Source of the DNA: Mycteria americana
Taxonomy: Eukaryota; Chordata; Aves; Ciconiiformes; Ciconiidae
Length of the DNA: 64,000 nucleotides
Direction of reading: 5' to 3'
NCBI RefSeq assembly: GCF_035582795.1
Contig: NC_134367.1
Coordinates: 932,501 to 996,500 of the forward strand
Within the stretch, counting starts at the first letter, position 1. The number at the start of each line of letters is the position of its first letter. Below, one piece after another: positions 1-13,700 of this stretch. The translations under genes and the position numbers were made by a program. Below the pieces are notes generated by a model, which did no database searches, was not told where the DNA came from, and was given only the letters and a program-made list of their open reading frames with translations.

Positions 1-3232
<3,232 letters not shown>

Positions 3233-4311
3233 TCACTTTAATGTTTGACTGCACAGAAAACTACATTTAATGGTTTGGACATCTCCAAGGATACAGCTGA
3301 GGAAGAGCTACTGGCTTCCTTGCATCTCATTGCCACCCCTTCCATCTGGAGAACATAAGGAGCAAAGAGACTCCATTAGACTGTCTGAAGGACTTATTTT
3401 AGTGCAATTCCCAAACTATTTCAAATGCACTGCTTCTAAATAACACTTAGAGAATTAAATGCTCCACAGTAACAGGGTGGCTTCACAACCATCAGCTTCA
3501 CCCGGGAATGTTTCAGGAACTGTCGAGGTCCCTCAGAAATAAAACTTCCAAAAATCCAAATCTTTAATGTTTGCAAAGTTGAAGCTAATACTTACCAAAC
3601 CGATCAGTAGTTAAGAAGTTTAAAGGAAACTGGGGGTTTAACACTGTTAGGGTTCTTTGAAAATCTCTGCACACAGTTCAGGCTTGAAGTTCATAAATAC
3701 AGTCTACAAAAATGCTTCCTACGTTAAGTCAAGTACAGCCCCACCCCTTCCCAGCCCACACTCCAACACCCAAGGCCACTCACCTCCCTTTCAAGAGGGC
3801 AAAGATGCAAAAGTATAATTTGCAACAGGGGACAGAGAGATGCTGAAGACGTCTGAAGGGAGATGCCAGTTACTAGGCACCATTTGGCTATTTTAAGCAG
3901 TATTTGTGCTGGGGGATGGGCAGGAAATGCCTCGTTTCCTTCTTAATCATCCGCTTTTGACCCATGCCCAGCACACCAACCCCTGAGTAATGCCGTATGT
4001 CTTTAACCAGAAAATAAACCGTCGGTATGTTAAGTATAAAATCCTACCAGCTACTTTGCAGAAGGAAATTACCAGTTTTAATTTCTCTCTGCAACAGCTG
4101 TGCAGAATACAGGGAGAAGCGTCTGGGAAGAATACTTCTGCTAAACCCCTGCAGGGCTTTGATGAGAATGACGCCCCTTACTCCCTCCAGGAACGACCGA
4201 GTCATCCCGATGGCTGCGGATTTACCTCTCTTTGGAAAGGACTTTGAAAAGACCTGGCTGAACTGCAGCATCTCTCTGCTTGGAGAAACAAAGACCTACG
4301 TTTAACGCTGT

Positions 4312-4515
4312 CTTCAGCTTTGGAAGCCCTAGCTGATGTCCTCATCTTCAGCTTTGGAAGCCCTAGCTGATGTCCTCATCTTCAGCTTTGGAAGCCCTAG
4401 CTGATGTCCTCATCTTCAGCTTTGGAAGCCCTAGCTGATGTCCTCATCTTCAGCTTTGGAAGCCCTAGCCGATGTCCTCATCTTCAGCTTTGGAAGCCCT
4501 AGCTGATGTCCTCAT
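4312..4515. repeat. 34-bp minisatellite, exactly six copies
   Basis: Six head-to-tail copies start at 4312, 4346, 4380, 4414, 4448 and 4482, each 34 bp long, beginning CTTCAGCTTTGG and ending GATGTCCTCAT. The array is uninterrupted. The only difference I see is a T-to-C change in the fifth copy (AGCCGATG instead of AGCTGATG). Such uniformity implies recent expansion or homogenisation. The unit contains a short inverted pair (CTTC and GAAG) around AGCTTTG. The array lies about 1.1 kb upstream of exon 2, inside intron 1. Confidence 0.97.
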
Positions 4516-5399
4516 CATGTTAAAGTCTCTTGTGAAGTTATGGTAAGTTCTGTTAAAGCCTGACTTTCAAGGCAACTTAAGCTATTTCCAGACCTGCTAT
4601 GTGACTTTTGCCAAGGCTGGCTGGCTGCAGTGAAGCCTAGTCTGAAGCATAGCACTGAACACCAGCACAGCATTTCAGCTTCAGTGACTTCTTAGAGTAG
4701 CACATGTAGAAAAAAGTGAGTTTAAAACAGATTTAAATGGGATTTGTTTACACTCGCTCTGGTATCAGCCTCAGTGACTCATTCCACTTCATTTCTAGCT
4801 GTATTGTAACTAAGGATGCCCACAGCAAAAGGATACAAAATTAATGTGGTTGAAGAGAGATTTAAGTCAGACCACTGCAGGTTTTAGATTTATATCAGCT
4901 CCTAATTGATGTTCGCTCAGCACTGCCAAAGACTCAGTATACTTTTATCCCATTAGCTTGGAACAAAAGCTGAAAGCTTGCTCTGCACAGTGTGCTGAAA
5001 GCCCACAGAGGGCAAGAAGAGTTAAGACCATCTCAGTTTCCACCTGTGGTGTCAATTTTTTCACTGCAACTAGCAAAACAAATTAGGAGAAAAATAAAGT
5101 AGTGCTGTGATTCCATTAACAAGGAGCTTCAGGGCATTTGCCATTTCTCACACACAAAAATGTAAGTGTGCATTTTTCCTCTTGGGCACTGTGTTTTCCT
5201 CTTGACTCTCACTACATGGACATGCTCTTGACAAGTCCCATCTCGCTCATACCTAGAGCAGCAACACATTTCATTAATTTTTCACTAGGCACAACCGCAA
5301 TGCAAGCTAATACCGTGTTCGACCACAGAATCTCATTATTAAGAGCAGAAAGGAAGAAAAGCTTTTCTAATTATATCCTTGCATGCCCACAGGATGCTT

Positions 5400-6890
5400 C
5401 TATGTATTTCCCCCAGGTAACCTGTCCCCACGTCTTCCTTCCATAGGACTTTTCCTGTAGCTGAGCTCAGTAGGACCATCAGTCTGTCCTCCTGCCACAC
5501 CTGCCTGGCTTCCTGCAAATTGTGATGGACCACACCTGTGCTCTGAGAAGGTTGCTCTTGAAGATCAACCAGCTCTCCTGGGTTTCTCTGCTCTACAGGA
5601 GATTCCTGCAGGATCCCACGTATCAGTTCTCTGAACAAGCCAAGGCCAGGCATTTTTATCCTACTCACTTTATTTCCCATAGGATCTTAAACTCTGATTT
5701 CACGGTCACTGAAACCAAAGGTGCCACTGTGCATCACTGTTCATATTCCCAACCAGCTCTCTTCACTCTGCTAGATCTCCTCCAGCCAGTTCATCCAGCA
5801 CCTGGCTCAAAGAGTTGTCCTCAAGCAATTCCAGAAATCTCTTAGAACATTTGTGCCCTGCATCACCTTGTGCTTCCAGCAGGTGCCAGGGCAGAGTCAG
5901 AAGCAACTTCCCATTCATACGGCTTTTTCCAGTTGCCTAAAGAGGGTTCCTTCACCACTTCTTGATCTGCTGGTCTGCAGCAAACACCCACCATGATGTC
6001 CCCTATGTCACCCTCCCCTCTGAGCTTAACTGGTAAGCTCCCAACCGACTCATCACCAGAACGTACAGCACAGCTCTGCACGTTTCTAAAGCTGTTCTTT
6101 AGCACAGAAGGCAAACCTTTCCTCATTCTCCATGTCTCTCCTTCCACCTAAAGCACTCCAATCATCCATCCACCCCTCCATGAGTTTAAACTCACCAACA
6201 TTAAGGCTCTGTACATAACGAGAGCTGATCAAGAGGAAACTAAGCTAGTAGTATCCAAACGGCACGCAGACCTCTAATTCCTTATGTCCCATGCTGAACG
6301 CACTTACACACCAGCACTTCAGGCTAGCCCACGCGCATGCTGGGGAGGTGCAAGAGTTTCTCTGGAGAAGTGGAAGAGGCTCCCTTGTCACAGACACCCA
6401 AGTGCCTATCTTCATCCTATGCTTCTCTTCTGGTTTTCAGTCTCCATCCCACAACAAACCTAGTTTAAAGCCCTCCACACTGTTAGCAACCATGTTGGCA
6501 AAGATGTTTTTGCCCATCTTTATCAGATGGATCCCACCTCTTGCCATCAGTCCTCATTCCTTAAAGAGTCCCATGGTCATAAAAAACCCATCCTGTCTAT
6601 AAATGCTAACTGTGCAGGCAGAAGCTGATGCTCAGACAACATCTGCCTCCTGCCTCAGCCTTTCCCATTCACCAGCATGATCTAGGAGACCACCTGAACC
6701 CCCAGGCCTCTGAAACTTGCTCCCAAGCAAGCATTGACCTTTTATCTGCTCAAGATCTCCTCTGGGAGATCTAATTCCATTTCCAGTACAGGGACGATGC
6801 TGATGAATCGGGGCAGAGGGGAGGGAGGAGGAGATTAGCAGTGGGCCCCCAAGATGCTCAGGGGACTAGACCACTTCCCTTGGAAGACAA
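5400..6890 (-). mobile_element. Ancient CR1 LINE fossil: ORF1 esterase C-terminus, ORF1-ORF2 junction, ORF2 endonuclease
   Basis: On the minus strand this reads as a heavily decayed CR1. From high to low coordinates it holds the end of the ORF1 esterase domain (G-G-I-H-L-I-K at about 6518-6538, family form D-G-I-H-L-T-K), then the junction with a GGCTTTAAACTAGGTTTG block near 6450-6470, and then ORF2 endonuclease. The endonuclease region contains V-G-V-C-C-R-P-A-D-Q at about 5961-5995, which is the V-G-V-C-Y-R-P-P block of CR1. It is followed at 5450-5680 by L-F-R-E-L-I-R and G-E-L-V-D-L-Q, matching the end of the endonuclease region. Frames are broken by many stops and shifts. It was dead long ago and gives no protein. 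The left boundary is uncertain. Confidence 0.8.
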
Positions 6891-7122
6891 AGTTATGAGA
6901 TAGAGGACTTCTTCAGCCTAGAGGCTGAAGAATTTTCATGATAAGGACAGTCAAGAAATGGAACAAGCTGTGCTATTTCCATCCTTGGAGGTTTCCATCA
7001 AGACCTCACTGGATCAAGCCCCAAGGCAATGTGGTCTAACCTCAAGCTGACCTGGCTTTAAGGAGAAAGTTGGACTAGAGAGCTCCTGAGTTCTCCTCCA
7101 ACCAGATTATCCTATGATCCTA
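6885..7122 (+). mobile_element. CR1 3'-end fragment inserted into the older CR1
   Basis: A plus-strand, 5'-truncated CR1 tail. It has the usual order of CR1 3'-terminal blocks: AAATGGAACAAGCTGTG, CCATCCTTGGAGGTTTCCATC, GGTTGGACTAGAGA-like and CTCCAACCAGATTATCCTATGATCCT at its end. It lies between two halves of the minus-strand ORF1 esterase fossil, so it inserted later. It is clearly diverged, but less so than the element it interrupts. Confidence 0.75.
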
Positions 7123-7705
7123 CAGATGCCCGCATGCATGAGTGGCAAGGGGTAGTAGTCCACAGACCAGAAGAACTCTACAACTTCTCCATAACATCCT
7201 GGATCCAGTCTCCCAGCAAGCAACAAACTTCCCAAGACAGCAAGTCTGATCATGGGGGGAGGATGGGTACCTCAGTCCTTCATTGTGGAAGTCTCCAGCC
7301 ATTATCACCAGCCACTTCCTCTTGGTGGCACTGGGTCATACCCCTAGACCAGGCACAGCCAGCCCAAAATTTGCCAGTCTGTCAGAACTGAGCGCTCCTC
7401 TTGTGCTGCTAGAACCCTGTATTCATTCTCCATCCATCATCTCCATTTCCTCTGTATGCAGAGGAAAGCTTTTTGCTGCTCAAAGTAAGAAAAACTTCCA
7501 TCTTCAACACCACCCCTGCCAAGGGAATGCAACTTTATCATCATCTGCTGAGTAGTGCGGAGCTTGGGCTGTTACGCTGCAGAATCTCTGCAAATAACCA
7601 GTTAATCTCCCATTTGTCCTCCCTAGTGCTGCACAGTCTGCTCACCTCCTCCCACAGGTGGTTCACCCAGAAACTCAAGCAGAGCCCATGCTCCACTGGT
7701 GAATC
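7123..7705 (-). mobile_element. Ancient CR1 ORF1 fossil: coiled-coil region and esterase N-terminus
   Basis: The minus strand reads from a coiled-coil-like piece (F-W-V-N-H-L-W-E-E-V-S-R-L at about 7630-7680) into the first block of the CR1 ORF1 SGNH-type esterase (I-M-A-G-D-F-H-N at 7279-7305). It then gives C-C-L-G and S-R-M-L segments that line up with the family's C-C-L-P-G-A-R-I. CR1 ORF1 normally has G-D-S at this place; here the catalytic serine codon reads TTC (Phe, 7288-7296). Together with the 5400-6890 part this is one old element split by later insertions. It cannot be functional. Confidence 0.75.
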
Positions 7706-8495
7706 GTAGAATATCTCGAGCTGGAAGGGACCCATAAGGACCATCGAATCCAACTCCCTGCAGGACTACCTAAAACTAAACCATATGACTAAGAGCATCG
7801 TGCAGATGCTCCTTGAACTCTGACAGGCTTGGTGCCGTGACCACTTCCCTGGGGAGCCTGTTCCAGTGACCGACCACCCTCTCAGTGAAGAGCCTCTTCC
7901 TAATGTCCACTCTGAACTTTCCCTGATGCAGCTTCATTCCATTCCCTCGTGTCCTATTGCTGGTCACCAGAGAGAGATCAGATCAGCACTGCCCCCCCCC
8001 CCACCCCCACCTTGAAGTTGTAGACTGTGATGAGGGCACCCATCAACCTTCTCTTCTCCAAGCTGAACAAGCCAAGTGACCTCAGCTGCTCCTTGTAAGT
8101 CTTGCCCTCGAGACCTTTCACCATCTTGGTCACCCTCCTCTGGACACACTCTAATACTTTGATGTCCTTCTTATATCGAGGCACCCAAAACTGCACTAAG
8201 TACTGGAGGTGGGGCCACACCAGTGCAGCGTAGAGTGGGACAATCACTTCCCTCGACCAGCTTGCTATGCTGTGCGTGATGCACCTCAGGTCATTGTTGG
8301 CCCTTTTGGCTGCCAGGGCGCACTGTTGACTCATATTCAACTTGCCATCAACCCAAACCCCCAGATCTCTTTCCGCAGGGCTGCTCTCCAGCCCCTCATC
8401 CCCCAATTTGTATGTATACCCAGGATTACCCTGTCCTGGGTGGAGAATCCTGAAGCTACCATCATCTTCAGTCCTGGCCTTCAGGAGGAGCACCA
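7706..8495 (-). mobile_element. CR1 LINE 3' fragment (ORF2 C-terminus and 3' UTR)
   Basis: A minus-strand CR1 of about 0.8 kb with its 3' end at about 7706. Its translation carries hallmark ORF2 C-terminal blocks: E-S-S-P-A-E-R-D-L-G-V, C-A-L-A-A-K-R-A-N-N, L-E-C-V-Q-R-R-V-T-K and [12 protein letters not shown] run of 12-13 C at 7991-8003 interrupts the frame. It abuts the ORF1 part of the older CR1 at 7705 and is probably a second insertion into it. The 5' limit near 8495 is approximate. Confidence 0.9.
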
Positions 8496-9820
8496 GGCAT
8501 TCCCTGCAGTCTTGCCTGGGACAAGGCCTCTCACAAACTGGTGGTGGGGTGTTCAGCCACCGCAGAGACTGACATCCTACCGTGGTGTCACCACCATTGG
8601 TGTGCCAACTGAAGCAGTCTGCTATGTAAGCAAGCAGACAATTTTGCTAGCTCAGTTTGATGGTGTTAAAGGTCCTGGTGTCGAGGTGAACTTTCTTTTG
8701 TAAGAATACACAAAGAACACAAGACAGATGAGGAAGACAAGACAGATTAGAAATAAAACATTGATTAGAGGAGCCTGAGTAGTAAGGAGAGCCACTTTTT
8801 CTTCTTCTTGCCTACAATTATCCATCTTCAAGAATACGCATGAGTAACACCAGGCTATAACAAATACTGCACTGAATGAAAGACGACCAATTCAATGGGT
8901 GACACAGCTGCGAGCACCCTTGAAGCAAGCTAACAATGGGATTTGCGCTGCTTGTTTTCCCTCCCCAGCATGAACACACTGTTTCTGAACAGAAAGCCTA
9001 GAAGAGCAAAGAACATATCAATACAATTGTCAGAAGGCAGCTGAGGATCACATGTTGTTGGTCTCGCAACAGAAGTTTATAGCTCTGCGTGGTTAACTAC
9101 AGAATAGTATCATGCATCCAACAGATTTTTTTAACTTAATTCATCCGACATTCTGCTCAGAGATGCCTTATAAATTCTTATCTATCAGTATCCTTGATAG
9201 TTTTACCTGCCAGATCACAGTGCAAACTCAGATTAATTTTCCATTGGGCTGGATGTACAAGAGTATTCATCTGAGGACAGACACGACTCTCAGGTGGCTT
9301 CTAAGTATAGAACTGCGGCATTTTGCTAGAGCCACTGATGTAGTGCCACAAGTCTGGGTACCGCAAAAACAGATCAATACAAAATGGCCTGTTCGCAAAT
9401 GCACAAGAAAAGCGTTTGTAACTCCAGGTTAACCATTAATGCTGACTTCAAAATAATGCAAGTCTGTATCTCAAGACACTTCCTCAGGAACACACAAGTA
9501 GCCAAAAAGGCTGCCTGTCTGCTGGGAGAGAGGACCGAGCTCCCAGCATCTAGACCCTTGACCCCAGATGGTCAACAGATGGATGAGAAACTTTACTTTG
9601 CCCCTCTCCCCACCCCACAATACACCAATAAAGACAAACTGCATGAAATTAATGCTGCTAACAATATAGCTGGAGACTTTTACGGTGTTGCTTTGCTTAC
9701 CAAAGCCAAACAAACAAAACTCTGGCCATCTCTACTGAGGAAAGACTTTTAAATACTCTTCATAGACATGACTATCTGCTATTCAGCAGAAAGTAGTTAA
9801 AAAAAAACCCCTTCAAAACA
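8496..9820. other. Intronic stretch between CR1 copies
   Basis: The first 200 bp (8500-8705) may be the far part of the same old CR1 ORF1. On the minus strand it encodes cysteines spaced as in a small zinc-finger-like segment (C-E-R-P-C-P, then D-C-R-E-C), but this is weak. The remainder is unassigned AT-leaning sequence. Confidence 0.4.
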
Positions 9821-9821
9821 T

Positions 9822-10718
9822 TGGGGTTGGTCCTGGGTCCAAGACTGTTTTCCGTTAATGACCAGATGACAGCACAGAGTGCACCCTCAACAAGTCCACA
9901 AACAATACAAAGCCAGGAGGAACGGCTGATGCAGAAGGTGGCTGTGCAGCCATTTCAGAGGGACCTCGACAGGCTGGAGAAACAGGCAGACAGAACCTCG
10001 TCTCAAGTCCACAGGGAAATGCCAAGTCCTGCACCTGGGGAGGAACAACCCCTTGTTGACCACGAGCCAGCAGCGTACCCTTGATGCAAAACAGGCCACC
10101 GCTGCCCTGGGCTGCATGAGGCGGAACACTGACAGCGGGTTGATGGAGGTGATCCTTCCCCTCTGCTCAGCACTGGTGAGACAGTATCTGAAGTGCTGTG
10201 CCCAGTCCTGGGCTCCCCAGTTCAAGACGGACACAGACAGACTGGAAGAAGTCCAGCAAATGGGAACAAAGATCATTTTAAGGGACTGGAGCATCTTTTT
10301 TTGGGGGGGGGCCTGAGAGACCTGGGATTGTTTAGCCTGGAGAAGACAAGGCCCAGGGGGATCTTACCAATGTGTATGAGCACCTGATGGTAGGCTGTAA
10401 AGAAAACCAAGCCAGACTCATCAGTGGTATCCACTGGAAGGACATGAGGTAATGGGCACAAGTTGAGTGTGGTCGTGTTTGGGGATTTTTCTGGTTTTTT
10501 TGTTTTTTGGGTTTTTTTGTTTGTTTGTTGTTTGGTTTTTTTTATTATTATTATTATTCTGACAGTGGTTAAACACTGAAAAAGTTTGCCCAGGGTAGTG
10601 GTGGAGTCTCCACCCTTGGACTAGACAATGTCCTGGGAACCTCACTTTCAGCAGGGTGGGTGGACTAGACAATCTCCAGATGTCCCTTTCAGCCTCAGTT
10701 ATTCTGTGATTCTATGAT
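9822..10718 (+). mobile_element. Diverged CR1 LINE 3' half
   Basis: A plus-strand CR1. It begins in the ORF2 region (a decayed E-C-T-L then D-L-D-R-L-E-K-Q-A block near 9960) and passes through A-T-A-A-L-G-C-M, C-A-Q-S-W-A-P-Q-F and L-G-L-F-S-L-E-K at 10320-10345. It ends in the 3' UTR with the terminal TTATTCTGTGATTCTATGAT at about 10700-10718. The 3' UTR is split by a T-rich low-complexity stretch (10474-10560). Frames are broken repeatedly. Confidence 0.85.
10474..10560. repeat. T-rich low-complexity tract with (ATT)n
   Basis: Runs of T interrupted by G (TTTTTTGTTTTTTGG and similar) lead into TTATTATTATTATTATT at about 10540-10558. It interrupts the 3' UTR of the CR1 copy around it, so it expanded or was inserted after that copy landed. 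Confidence 0.85.
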
Positions 10719-13700
10719 GTAGATCTTCCTCAAGTGATCAAAAGAAGCTGATTTAGTCATTGAAGGACTGAGGTTAAGTATCACCACATAATTTTATGTT
10801 GCCCATGCTTTCTAGCTGACCAGGTTAAATCCACAGGAGGCATTTCCCAAGCCAAGCTGTGAACCACTTTCCACAGGCTATTGCCAGTGCTAAACAATGC
10901 ACGGCAAGGAACGGGAAACTCACAGAAGACCTTAATACAAAGTGAACACCTTCAGTTTAGGAACTCAAAGACAGCTGGGAGAATATTTTGAGGGAAAAAA
11001 CCAAACCAAACCAAGAATCACTCCACACTTGCCCCCCCTTTTTTTTTTTTAAAAGAATTTTCCTTAGTCATCTGTTATTATCTATTGTCAAGACACTATT
11101 GCGATAGATGAATTTGATTAGACAATACAGACATTTTTAAAATGATAGAAACAGCCTTCAGAAAGTATCTATGGAAGTAGTGATCCATGTAATCTAACCA
11201 GCTACACAGCAAGAAGGATCTCAGACTTTCACTTATGATAACTGGAAGCATGGGAAGGAGGGAGAGAAGGATGCAGAAGCATGCAGAAGGGCAAAAATAT
11301 TCACAAAGCTTCGCATTCTCATTCTTCATCTCAAAATACTGGAAAGAACTAGCACATGAAGTTGCAAGTATAACAAAATATAGCAAGTTATGGTCAGGAA
11401 GAGAAGTACAGATTCAAAGTTTTATGGATTTTAGTCTGAATGGCTACCTGTAACTTTGACATGTAAGGCCTAACTGCAGAAAAGGGTCCTCAGTTCACTA
11501 TTCCAATCCCATAAAATAGGCATTGAAAACCCTTCCATCATCTGCAAGTTCAAGACGACATCTAACAAAGAGAAATAAAACACCGCCGTTATTGCAAAAG
11601 CATGAACAGGAACAGGTCATTGTCTAAAGGCTTCTGGATCACTGAAAACATTTTATCTGGTAAATACTAAGCAATTAGGTATGGTTTAAATAGAACAAAA
11701 GCATGAGAAGGGTCCTAGATTTGGGAAACACACCCGATACTTAAACTCAGTCTAGACAAGCTCATCTGGAAAAACAACTTTTCTGACTGAGCAGCCACCG
11801 CTTCTTCTAACAGCAAGTTTGCATGAGAATTGAGAGACTTGTTTACAGTGGCGAGATGCTTCCCAGAAACCTCGACGCACAGACATCTCCTATGCAACGT
11901 GATCCCCAACCAGATCTAAGGGCAAAGCAGAAATGAAGAGGTTGGACAACCCACCCCTGAGAGTGGTCGGGGACTCTGAGTCACCAGTCCCGTCTTTTCC
12001 AGAGGCGCACAGCCCCCATCAAATAACTTGAAGCAGCATGCCAAGCTCTGCAAGTCTTCCTAAGAGGGGTAATGAACATTTAAATCTGCACGAGCCACAG
12101 CACTGTAGGGCTGCTTCACCTATCAAAACCCGGCTGGCTCACTTGTGTCCGTAACTGCCTTTAAGGAAGGGGCACAGACGCCAACAGCAGCCCAGTGACG
12201 TTAACCCAGAGCGTTTGCTCCACGGCCATTTGGGCTCCCTGTGGTTTTGCTAACTTTAGGTAATCCTGCACTGTAGGATCAAAGTTCCTTGTGTTGGGCA
12301 ACCACCACCACAGGTGAAACCGATAAAACACCTAGCTTTGGCTACACAGGACCAAGATGAATTTGCACTATCCTGATAAAGAGCATGAGGTGACAACTGT
12401 TAAGAAACTTGTTTAATACTAACTCTCGGCCTACTTAGATAAGCAAAGCAGTTCACATCTTCAGACGCAGTAATAACTCCGTGCTGCTTTACAAGCTGAT
12501 CCAGAAGAACCAGGTACAAGGATTAAAGAAACTCTTAAAACCAGATACACCTTAATCCCCTTCTCCTCTCCCTTCTGCCCTCTTAATCCCCTATCAGATC
12601 TTTATCTGGAGTCCTTTTTTAGTTACTGTGTATAAATAAATAAAAACTACTACTACCTGCCACAGAACTGAAGCTGAGAAGCATTTTAAAATTAAGAGTC
12701 AGGATTTATAAGCTACCTTCATAGTATGCTCAGCATTAGCCAAGATGAATCCAAAGAACAAACCAGCAAGTGCCAACACTGGGTACTGAAAAAGCCTCCT
12801 TCCTTGAGCCTAGCTGTTGATACTGAAAAAAGTGCCAGTGCTCAGGATAGGTGAAGCCATATACCCGAGATGGTGTTGCTGATGCTCAAATTATGCCACC
12901 TTAGGTGCTGAAATATTCTAGTTGGCTCACTGTTAACACAAACCATTAAGAGTTATCCATTTTGTAATATGCGTTGCTTCTCACCCTGAAGCTGTCCTGG
13001 TTTCTGCAAAGGTTTCCAAGAAAACAGGATCATCAGAAGAAAAGATATTTCCTAATTTCACATCTTGGAAGAAGAAAGGCAGCTTTCTTACTCTTACAGT
13101 ATTTATGGTGTGAAAAATTTATTTGCACCACCTGCAATTAAATTTAAAGCATTACATTTCAGAAGCAAGGTAGGCAGCTATACCAAGCGGACCCAGAAGA
13201 GTAAGAGTCCCCTACGAGCATCAGCCTACCACGCCGGAACAAAGTCTCCAACAAAACACAATAAAACCCTTTGCTCTTCAAAGCAGCTCATTTTTTCCAC
13301 GTTTCCCAGATATCACTGATTTACAAGCACTGGCAAGAGGGGAAGATTGTGTCACACCTCAAATCTACAGCAGAATAAGCAAAACCGCATTTTACCCAGG
13401 CTGTTTACAGAACAAAAAGTAAGCTTGCAATTGTATCCCAACAGTTGGAGCAGACACATCCAAACAGATCTCCGACATGTTTCTTTAGCTAAGGGGAGAG
13501 AACCGAGGGGCGGTTTAGGTGTACCGGACACCGAACACAAGCAATAGAATAATAAGAGTTGGGGCTCTTGCTGCATGAAATCCTTGTCATTACAGTATCC
13601 CTTTAAAGCAGAGGGGCAGTTCTGGAATGTGCCATAAAAACAGAGAAACACCCGAGTGGAAGATGTTTCAAGGCAAGAGATACTATAAAAAGGAAAGCAA

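Noticed and set aside
3597..3640. Possible mini-exon on the minus strand between a CCCCCAG acceptor and a GTAAGTATT donor
   Set aside because: It would be about 34 bp, encodes nothing known from ASXL2, and exons 1 and 2 already join in phase without it.
8209..8703. Plus-strand open frame of 164 codons
   Set aside because: Most of it is the antisense of a CR1 LINE (7706-8495); it is not a gene.
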